The notes below the pieces were generated by a model, which saw only the letters and a list, made by a program, of their open reading frames with translations, was not told where the DNA came from and made no database searches. Below are positions 1 to 5,259 of a stretch of 5,259 nt of DNA, piece after piece. The position numbers and the translations under genes were made by a program. Origin of the DNA: Candidatus Zipacnadia bacterium (GTDB lineage Bacteria > Armatimonadota > Zipacnadia > Zipacnadales > UBA5352); the NCBI GenBank assembly GCA_029820915.1, contig JALGUI010000200.1, positions 1 to 5,259 on the forward strand, written 5' to 3'. The first letter of the stretch is position 1. The number at the start of each line of letters is the position of its first letter.

Positions 1-909
1 CACGCACTGCCGATCCGCACCGATCGCAGCAATCTCGATCCCGATTACGCGCGGCGCAACGCGGTGCGGCTGCGCATCATGCCGCTCGTCGAAGAGCACT
101 TCCCGGGCGCCGAGCGGGCCCTGATGCGGGCCTGCGAGGCGGCCGAGGAGGAGCTGGCGTGGACGGAGCCGATCCTCGCGGGTTGGCTCGACGAGGCCAC
201 AATCGAGGATGATGCAGGGCGGCTCGAGCTGAACGCCGAGCGCCTGGGCGGGCTGCACCCGGGGGCGCTGCACCGGCTCCTGCTGACCGCGCTCGAGCAG
301 GCGCGCGGCGACCTGAGTGAGCTGGGCCGCGAGCACATCGAGCGCGTGGCGGAGCTGCTGGGGGATGGCCGCACGGGCGCGACCGTGGAACTTCCGGGCC
401 GCGTGCGGGTGCGTAGAGAGTACGGACGACTGATCTTCGAGCCGGAGGCGCTCGAGGAGGAGCTGCCGTCGGAGCAGGTTGAGCTGCCCGTGCCGGGGGT
501 GGCGACGCTGCCGGCGCGTGGCGTGACGGTGTGCGCCGATGCGGAGATGGCGCCATCCGGCCTGGACGAGCACGCTCCACTGATGGCCTGGATTGACGCC
601 GACGCCGCGAGAGGCGGGCTCGTGCTCCGCAATGCCCGTCCGGGGGATCGCTTCGTCCCGCTGGGCATGACGGGCAGCAAGAAGCTGCAGGATTTCTTTG
701 TTGACGAGAAGGTCCCGCGGCGGCTGCGTGACCACGCGGCGGTGGTCACGGACGGTGATGACCGGATCGTGTGGGTCGTCGGCCACCGCATCGCCGACCC
801 GGCGCGCGCGCAGTGCCACGCGCGGGCGGTCAGGCTGATGGTATTGCGGTCGGCCGGCGACAGCGGCGGGGCTGAGGAGGACGTGCCATGCGACGCAACA
901 CAATCGTGA
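1..909 (+). CDS. tilS: tRNA(Ile)-lysidine synthetase TilS, C-terminal part (5' end outside window)
   Basis: TilS uses ATP and lysine to convert C34 of the CAU-anticodon tRNA-Ile to lysidine, so that the tRNA reads AUA and is charged with isoleucine; it acts in the cytoplasm. The reading frame is open from base 1 to a TGA at 907-909, giving about 302 residues. Residues 8-28 of the visible part carry the family pattern D-x-S-N...Y..RN..R....P that follows the catalytic domain. The substrate-binding domain follows, with the segment ending in LPGRVRVRREYGRL near residues 131-144. The TilS C-terminal domain begins near residue 205 with RPGDRFVPLG, then KKLQDFF and VPRRLRDHA. The N-terminal PP-loop ATPase domain (SGGxDS motif) must lie upstream of the window, since family members are usually 430-480 residues. 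A GTG at 64 is an internal Val codon, not the start. The last 22 nt overlap ftsH. The identification is secure; only the missing 5' end is unknown. Confidence 0.95.
   Translation, partial: HALPIRTDRSNLDPDYARRNAVRLRIMPLVEEHFPGAERALMRACEAAEEELAWTEPILAGWLDEATIEDDAGRLELNAERLGGLHPGALHRLLLTALEQARGDLSELGREHIERVAELLGDGRTGATVELPGRVRVRREYGRLIFEPEALEEELPSEQVELPVPGVATLPARGVTVCADAEMAPSGLDEHAPLMAWIDADAARGGLVLRNARPGDRFVPLGMTGSKKLQDFFVDEKVPRRLRDHAAVVTDGDDRIVWVVGHRIADPARAQCHARAVRLMVLRSAGDSGGAEEDVPCDATQS
874..880 (+). promoter_or_regulatory. Ribosome binding site of ftsH
   Basis: GAGGAGG is a strong Shine-Dalgarno match 7 nt upstream of the ATG at 888. It lies inside the tilS coding sequence and fixes the ftsH start, giving ftsH its own strong initiation signal despite the overlap. 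Confidence 0.8.
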
Positions 910-2873
910 CAATCATCGTGGTGGCCGCGCTGGCCTATGTGTTCTACATGATCCCGCGGCTTGCCGACGAGCAGAAACAGGTCAAGCAGTACGACCACTA
1001 CAGCGAGTTCCACGATGACTTCCTCGCCGGCCACATCGAGGAGGTGATGGTGGTCAACGGGCAGGAGGCCGAGGGCACCTTCAAGCCCACCGCACCGGGC
1101 GGCTATGATCGCTTCGTGGTGTCCGTGCCGCCGGACGAGGAGCTGGTGGACAAGCTCATGGCGACGGCGCGCGAGCACGACCTGGACGTGAAGATCGGCT
1201 CGCGGCCGATGCGCATGACCGACCGCATCCTCGCCACCGCCGCGACCTACCTGCTGCCCCTGGTGCTGATCATCGCGTTCTGGCTGTTCATGGTGCGCCA
1301 GATGAACTCCCAGCGCGGCCAGGCGCTGAACTTCGGGCGCAGCCAGGCGCGCATGGTGGGCGACCACTGGGAGCGCGTGACCTTCGACGACGTGGCGGGC
1401 ATGGTTGAGGTGAAGGAGGAGCTGCAGGAGGTCGTCATCTTCCTCAAGCAGCCCGAGCGTTTCCGGCAACTCGGCGCCAAGATTCCGCGCGGTATGCTGC
1501 TGGTCGGGCCTCCGGGCTGCGGCAAGACGCTGCTGGCGCGTGCGGTGGCGGGCGAGGCGGGGGTGGCCTTCTTCTACATGTCGGGCTCTGACTTCGTGGA
1601 GATGTTCGTGGGGGTGGGCGCGTCGCGCGTGCGCGATCTGTTCGAGCAGGCCAAGAGCCACCTGCCCGCCATTGTCTTCATCGACGAGCTCGACGCCGTG
1701 GGCCGGCTGCGCGGGGCGGGCCTGGGCGGCGGGCACGACGAGCGGGAGCAGACGCTCAACGCGCTGCTGGTCGAGATGGACGGCTTCGACCCCAACGACG
1801 ACGTGATCCTGCTGGCGGCCACGAACCGCCCGGACATCCTCGACCCGGCGCTGCTGCGTCCCGGGCGCTTCGACCGTCAGATCGTGGTGCCCATGCCCGA
1901 CGTCAAGGAGCGGCGCGAGATCCTGGACATCTACGTCAGGGACAAGCACGTCGCCGAGGACGTGGACCTGCAGACGCTGGCGCGGCGCAGCGTGGGCTTC
2001 TCGGGCGCGGACATCGAGAACATGGTGAACGAGGCGGCGCTGCTGGCGGGCCGCGAGGACAAGCAGATCATCGAGCGGGAGGACTTCGACGAGGCGATGG
2101 AGCGCCTCATCGCCGGGCCCGAGCGCAAGAGCCGCGTCATCAGCGAGGAGGAGCGCAGGGTCCTCGCGTACCACGAGGCCGGCCATGCGCTGGTCGGGCA
2201 GATGCTGTCGGACTTCGACCCGATCTACAAGGTCACCATCCTGCCGCGCGGCATGTCGCTGGGCTACACCATCAACCTGCCCGAGGACGACCGCTACATC
2301 ACCAGCAGGACCGAGATGCTCAACCGCATGACCCAGGCGCTGGGGGGGCGGGCCGCCGAGGAGTTGGTCCTCGGCGAGATCCACACCGGCGCACAGCAGG
2401 ACCTGGAGATCGTGTCGCGCATCGCTCGGGCGATGGTCACCGAGTACGGGATGAGCGACGAGCTGGGGCCGATCACCTACGGCCGCAAGACCGGGCCGGT
2501 GTTCCTGGGCAAGGACCTGGCGGAGGAGCGCAACTACTCCGAGGCGGTCGCCGAGACGATCGACGCGGAGGTGCGGGAGATCGTTGACCGGTGCCACGAG
2601 CGGGCCAGGGCGATGCTCGTTGACCACCGCGAGGAACTCGACGTGCTCGTTGACAAGCTCCTCGAGCATGAGACCCTGGACCGCGCCGACGTAGAGGCGC
2701 TGATCGCACACGGGAAGATGGCCGCCGAGCTTGAGGCCGAGGAGCAGCCCGGGGAGGACGAGGAGGACGCCGACCGGGAGGCGGCGGACCGCGCCGCGGC
2801 CACGGCCGTCGAACCCGAACGCGGCGAGCGGGGACCCATCCTGCCGGGCATGCCCGAGGCTCAGACCCCCTGA
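888..2873 (+). CDS. ftsH: ATP-dependent zinc metalloprotease FtsH
   Basis: FtsH is a hexameric, membrane-anchored AAA+ protease that extracts and degrades misassembled membrane proteins and some unstable cytoplasmic regulators. The protein has 661 residues, against 644 in E. coli, so it is full length. Visible in order: a transmembrane helix at about 5-23; an extracytoplasmic domain at about 24-112; a second transmembrane helix at about 118-137; Walker A GPPGCGKT at 207-214; the pore loop FVGVGA at 240-245; Walker B IVFIDELDA at 262-270; the second region of homology from ATNRPD at 311 to GRFDR at 326-330, with putative arginine fingers R327 and R330; the zinc site HEAGH at 429-433 (ligands H429 and H433, catalytic E430); and the third zinc ligand, most likely D505 in GAQQDL. 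All catalytic features are present. Walker A has Cys where Thr is commoner. The tail after about residue 612 is acidic, low-complexity and Pro-tipped. The start at 888 is supported by the GAGGAGG site and by the typical short N-terminus before the first membrane helix. The gene overlaps tilS by 22 nt in another frame and is followed closely by folK. Confidence 0.98.
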   Translation: MRRNTIVTIIVVAALAYVFYMIPRLADEQKQVKQYDHYSEFHDDFLAGHIEEVMVVNGQEAEGTFKPTAPGGYDRFVVSVPPDEELVDKLMATAREHDLDVKIGSRPMRMTDRILATAATYLLPLVLIIAFWLFMVRQMNSQRGQALNFGRSQARMVGDHWERVTFDDVAGMVEVKEELQEVVIFLKQPERFRQLGAKIPRGMLLVGPPGCGKTLLARAVAGEAGVAFFYMSGSDFVEMFVGVGASRVRDLFEQAKSHLPAIVFIDELDAVGRLRGAGLGGGHDEREQTLNALLVEMDGFDPNDDVILLAATNRPDILDPALLRPGRFDRQIVVPMPDVKERREILDIYVRDKHVAEDVDLQTLARRSVGFSGADIENMVNEAALLAGREDKQIIEREDFDEAMERLIAGPERKSRVISEEERRVLAYHEAGHALVGQMLSDFDPIYKVTILPRGMSLGYTINLPEDDRYITSRTEMLNRMTQALGGRAAEELVLGEIHTGAQQDLEIVSRIARAMVTEYGMSDELGPITYGRKTGPVFLGKDLAEERNYSEAVAETIDAEVREIVDRCHERARAMLVDHREELDVLVDKLLEHETLDRADVEALIAHGKMAAELEAEEQPGEDEEDADREAADRAAATAVEPERGERGPILPGMPEAQTP

Positions 2874-2891
2874 GGCCGCATCCGAAAGCCG

Positions 2892-3470
2892 ATGAAGCGG
2901 GGCCAGGCACAGAGCCGAGACGATGCCGGGGGCGCAGGTGCGGTCCCGGCCTACCTGGGCCTGGGCGCGAACCTGGGCCAACGCGCGCGGAGCATCTCCG
3001 CCGCGCTGGCGATGCTGGACGCCGGCGCGGGGCTGGCGCTGCGGGCGGTGTCATCGGTCTACGAGACCGAGCCCGTGGGCGTGCTCGACCAGCCGAAGTT
3101 CCTGAACCTCGTCGCGCGCTTCGACTGCCGCCTGTCGCCCGAGGAGCTGCTTGAGGCGGCGCAGGAGATCGAGATGCGGCTGGGGCGGGTGCGCGCCGAG
3201 CGCTGGGGGCCGCGGAGCATCGACATCGACATCCTGCTGCTCGGGGACCTGCGGGTGTGCAGGCCCCGGCTGATCGTCCCGCACCCGCAGCTCACCCGGC
3301 GTCAGTTCGTGCTGGTGCCGCTGGCCGAGATCTCCCCGGACGTGAGGCTGCCGGGCGGGCGAACGGCGGCCGAGCTGTCCGAGGGCGAGAGCGCCGCGGT
3401 GCGCCGGCTCGGCGCGCTGGCCGAGGCGGTGGCGCGAGAGACGGCCGGGGACGCCGGGAGCGATGCCTGA
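2892..3470 (+). CDS. folK: 2-amino-4-hydroxy-6-hydroxymethyldihydropteridine pyrophosphokinase (HPPK)
   Basis: HPPK transfers diphosphate from ATP to 6-hydroxymethyl-7,8-dihydropterin, the step before dihydropteroate synthase in folate synthesis; it is a cytoplasmic enzyme. The protein has 192 residues. It shows the N-terminal strand YLGLGANLG at 21-29, SSVYETEP at 54-61, FLN at 70-72, and the HPPK signature RWGPRSIDIDIL at 104-115, in which D111 and D113 match the magnesium-binding aspartates. VPHPQL at 129-134 and FVLVPLAEI at 139-147 follow. It is longer than the 158-residue E. coli enzyme because of about 18 Gly/Ala-rich residues before the fold and a charged tail after about residue 165. 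The ATG at 2892 is the only usable start: the frame upstream meets the ftsH TGA 18 nt before it, and there is no in-frame ATG, GTG or TTG before the conserved strand. The Shine-Dalgarno is weak, which suggests translational coupling to ftsH. No folP or folB is next to it in the window. Confidence 0.95.
   Translation: MKRGQAQSRDDAGGAGAVPAYLGLGANLGQRARSISAALAMLDAGAGLALRAVSSVYETEPVGVLDQPKFLNLVARFDCRLSPEELLEAAQEIEMRLGRVRAERWGPRSIDIDILLLGDLRVCRPRLIVPHPQLTRRQFVLVPLAEISPDVRLPGGRTAAELSEGESAAVRRLGALAEAVARETAGDAGSDA
3456..3460 (+). promoter_or_regulatory. Probable ribosome binding site of the T2SSF gene
   Basis: GGGAG lies 9 nt before the ATG at 3470, inside the end of folK. It supports the 3470 start over an in-frame GTG at 3257 deep inside folK. 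It also argues against an ATG at 3463 in another frame, which it precedes by only 2 nt. Confidence 0.55.
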
Positions 3471-4465
3471 TGTTCGGCTCGGGGCGCGCGAAGCGCCGGG
3501 CGGAGGTCTTCGGCGAGTTGGCCGCGCTGGTGCACGCCGGGGTGAGCGTCGGCGAGTCGGTGACGGCCGTGGCCGAGGAGCTCGGCGACACGCGGCTGGG
3601 TCGCGCGCTGGCCGAGGTCGGGCGCGAGGCCTCGCGGGGGAGGTCGCTGGCCGACGGCCTGCGCCGGCACGAGGGCGTCTTCTCGCCGCTGACCACCGCG
3701 ATGGTCGAGATCGGCGAGCGCTCCGGGCGGATCGAGGCCGCCCTGCGTAGTGTCCAGGAGTACCACGAGAAGGACTTCGAGCTGCGGCACCTGCTCACGC
3801 GCGAGCTGTTCTACCCGATCATCCTGTTCGCCGCCATCCTGGTCATCCCCGTGGTCGCCGACTTCATCCGCGTCTGGATCACCGACACGCTGCTCGCCGC
3901 CGTGGTGGTGACGCTGGGGCACCTGTTCGTCTACGTGATGCTACTCGGCGTGCCGCTGACCATCATCGCGTTCACCGTGCGCACCATGTCGCAGTCCGGG
4001 GAGGGCCGGCTGCGGCTGCATCGCATTCTGCTGAGCATCCCCATCATCGGCGGGGTGGTGCGCAAGCTGTCGCTGGCCCGGTTCTGCCGGGCGCTGGCGT
4101 CGCTGTACTCGTCGGGCGTGCTGCTGGGCACCTCGGTGCGGCTGGCGGGGGAGGCGGCGGGCAATGAGGTGGTCAGGCGGGAGCTGACCCGTGACGCGTC
4201 GAAGATAGACAGCGGGGGCACACTCTCGGACGCGCTGGGCCAGAGCTCGCTGATGCCCGACACCGTGCTGCGCATGCTTAGGACCGGCGAGAAGACCGGC
4301 GGGATCGACGAGATGGCGCACAACGTCGCCGATCACCTGGAGCAGGAGGCGGAGACCGCGATCAAGCAGGTTGCGGTCTCGCTGGCGCCGGCCGCGGTGA
4401 TCATCGCCGGGATCATCGTTGCCCTGATGGTGATCGGCTTCTACTCGAACCTGTACAGCTTCTGA
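3470..4465 (+). CDS. Type II secretion system F family (GspF/PilC-like) inner-membrane protein
   Basis: GspF/PilC proteins are the inner-membrane platform of type II secretion and type IV pilus machines, where they contact the assembly ATPase. This protein has 331 residues with two T2SSF repeats. Repeat one (about 12-130) begins at LAALVHAGVS and contains GRSLADGL, then GERSGRIEAAL at 83-93, then the membrane segment FYPIILFAAILVIPVVA at 114-130. A second hydrophobic stretch spans about 142-168. Repeat two (about 204-325) has FCRALASLYSSGV, GGTLSDAL, then GEKTGGIDEM at 273-282, and a final membrane helix at about 305-325. Classical members run to about 400 residues; this one lacks the usual N-terminal extension of about 60 residues and starts almost directly at repeat one. 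The start ATG shares its A with the folK TGA (TGATG), a typical coupling arrangement. The open frame extends upstream to a GTG at 3257, but that stretch is the out-of-frame shadow of folK, rich in Arg, Ala and Gly. No GspE/PilB ATPase, pilin or secretin gene lies nearby, so the machine it serves is unknown. Family assignment is confident; specific role is not. Confidence 0.88.
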   Translation: MFGSGRAKRRAEVFGELAALVHAGVSVGESVTAVAEELGDTRLGRALAEVGREASRGRSLADGLRRHEGVFSPLTTAMVEIGERSGRIEAALRSVQEYHEKDFELRHLLTRELFYPIILFAAILVIPVVADFIRVWITDTLLAAVVVTLGHLFVYVMLLGVPLTIIAFTVRTMSQSGEGRLRLHRILLSIPIIGGVVRKLSLARFCRALASLYSSGVLLGTSVRLAGEAAGNEVVRRELTRDASKIDSGGTLSDALGQSSLMPDTVLRMLRTGEKTGGIDEMAHNVADHLEQEAETAIKQVAVSLAPAAVIIAGIIVALMVIGFYSNLYSF

Positions 4466-4534
4466 GGATGCGGGCGGGCGGGATGCCCGACCTGTGCGGA
4501 GTGCGAGGCGGGAGAGCGGGGGCGCGCGAGACAC
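4466..4534 (+). other. Short G-rich intergenic gap between the T2SSF and J-domain genes
   Basis: This 69-nt spacer is the longest noncoding stretch in the window. It opens with three CGGG units in tandem (4471-4482), followed by further G-runs at 4510-4512 and 4518-4522. A 4-bp CGGG/CCCG inverted pair with a 3-nt loop sits at 4479-4489, but no T-tract follows, so I do not call a terminator. No strong Shine-Dalgarno is visible before the ATG at 4535; the best candidates are GGAGAG at 4511-4516, which is too far away, or GCGAG at 4526-4530, which is close and weak. Confidence 0.6.
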
Positions 4535-5259
4535 ATGGGCGACGACCGGTTCGACCCGTGGCGGACGCTGGGCGTGCCCATCGGGGCGCGGCCCGGCGAC
4601 ATCCGCCGAGCGTGGCGCAAGCTGGCGCGGCGCCTGCACCCGGATGTGCGGCGCGACCCCGAGCGCGCGCACGAGGACTTCATCAGGGCACGGCAGGCGT
4701 ACGAGACCCTGATCGACGATGACATGCGCGCGCGCCTGGAGCGCCAGGCGCTGACCGCCGACGAGCCGCTCATCATCATCGAGGACTGGGAGGTCACGCT
4801 CGGCGACGCCTACGAGCTGCTCGGCCGCGGGTACCTCGACGAGGCGCGCGACATGTACCTTGATCTCTCACGCGACCACGCGGGCGACCCGCGGCTGCTG
4901 GAGCTGCTCGACGCCATCCGGCGCGCCGAGGACCGGACCATCGCGACGGAGGTGGGCGCTCGGGCGGCGCCGCGCGAGCCGACGCGGCCGGGCGCGCGCA
5001 CCTGGGAGAGCTACCGCGACCTGTGGGCGCCCGAGCCGACGCCGGTACGCCGGGGGCCGGCGGCGCTGGGGCTGGTGGTGGTCACCGCGTGCGTTGCGGT
5101 GGCGCGCACGAGCGACGCCGAGCCGCTGCTGGCGGGGTTCTCGGGGCTGGAGATCGGCATGGCGGCGCTGGCGGGCTTCGCGGGCGCGGCGCTGGCGGCG
5201 GCGAGCGGATTGCTGAGGTCCTTCGACTTCGAGCTGGGCGGGGCGGTGACCGACCGCGG
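4535..5259 (+). CDS. J-domain (DnaJ-like) putative membrane protein, 3' end outside window
   Basis: J-domains stimulate the ATPase of a DnaK/Hsp70 partner and bring it to particular clients or places. From the ATG at 4535 the frame stays open to the window edge, 241 residues. The J-domain covers about 6-70: DPWRTLGV at 7-14, helix II DIRRAWRKLARRL at 22-34, the essential HPD at 35-37, and FIRARQAYETL at 49-59. Residues about 86-131 form an amphipathic helical stretch (AYELLGRGYLDEARDMYLDL) resembling one TPR repeat. A Pro/Arg-rich linker (about 141-174) leads to a hydrophobic segment at about 175-190 and a second Ala/Gly-rich one at about 205-226, so the protein may be anchored in the membrane with its J-domain at the N-terminus, presumably cytoplasmic. 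No zinc-finger or classical DnaJ C-terminal domain is seen, so it is not DnaJ itself. There is no in-frame alternative start between the previous stop and 4535. It is downstream of the T2SSF gene and probably co-transcribed. J-domain identity is confident; TPR and membrane calls are tentative. Confidence 0.82.
   Translation, partial: MGDDRFDPWRTLGVPIGARPGDIRRAWRKLARRLHPDVRRDPERAHEDFIRARQAYETLIDDDMRARLERQALTADEPLIIIEDWEVTLGDAYELLGRGYLDEARDMYLDLSRDHAGDPRLLELLDAIRRAEDRTIATEVGARAAPREPTRPGARTWESYRDLWAPEPTPVRRGPAALGLVVVTACVAVARTSDAEPLLAGFSGLEIGMAALAGFAGAALAAASGLLRSFDFELGGAVTDR

Noticed and set aside
2583..2660. TTGAC-containing repeats in ftsH as possible -35 promoter elements
   Set aside because: No -10-like sequence lies at suitable spacing, and the repeats are explained by recurring Val-Asp codons (GTT GAC).
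45..2981. Minus-strand open frame of 978 codons opposite tilS, ftsH and the start of folK
   Set aside because: Over ftsH it is in exact codon register with the sense gene, so a stop would need sense codons TTA, CTA or TCA, which are almost unused at this GC content. The predicted protein is rich in His, Arg, Leu and Ala with no recognisable domain, while the sense strand encodes well-conserved proteins.
3257..3469. Upstream GTG extension of the T2SSF protein to 402 residues
   Set aside because: The extra 71 residues are an Arg/Ala/Gly-rich out-of-frame reading of folK. The ATG at 3470 has a Shine-Dalgarno and the classical stop-start overlap.
4479..4489. CGGG-ATG-CCCG inverted repeat as a possible terminator
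   Set aside because: The stem is only 4 bp and no T-tract follows.
4468..4722. Small + strand open frame of 84 codons starting just after the T2SSF stop
   Set aside because: It reads the J-domain coding sequence in another frame and gives an Arg/Ala/Gly-rich product. The 4535 frame contains a clear J-domain with HPD.

Overview
The window is a single co-directional run of five tightly packed + strand genes from a very GC-rich bacterium. G+C is roughly 70% by eye, and nearly every codon ends in G or C. No RNA gene, mobile element, CRISPR array or convincing terminator is visible. The lineage cannot be fixed from this sequence. The FtsH, TilS and HPPK proteins are clearly bacterial. The GC content and a type II secretion/type IV pilus-like inner-membrane protein would fit several environmental phyla, and I do not assign one.

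Layout: (1) 1-909, the 3' two-thirds of tilS (tRNA-Ile lysidine synthetase), entering from the left edge. (2) 888-2873, complete ftsH (membrane AAA+ zinc protease), overlapping tilS by 22 nt. (3) 2892-3470, complete folK (HPPK, folate synthesis), starting 18 nt after the ftsH stop and in the same frame. (4) 3470-4465, a short two-domain GspF/PilC (T2SSF) membrane protein whose ATG shares one base with the folK stop. (5) After a 69-nt G-rich gap, 4535 to the right edge, a J-domain protein with a TPR-like segment and one or two putative membrane segments, cut off by the window end.

The overlaps and short gaps point to one polycistronic unit, but no promoter is visible inside the window. tilS-ftsH and ftsH-folate gene neighbourhoods are known from other bacteria (for example tilS-hpt-ftsH in Bacillus, and ftsH near fol genes in actinobacteria). 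Here hpt is absent between tilS and ftsH, and folK has no folP or folB beside it. The less ordinary part is the right half: a compact T2SSF protein with no ATPase or pilin gene alongside, followed by what looks like a membrane-anchored J-domain co-chaperone. A link between these two and FtsH in membrane-protein quality control or assembly is only a hypothesis from gene order. Most of the window is conserved housekeeping sequence, and I see no evidence of a wholly new system.
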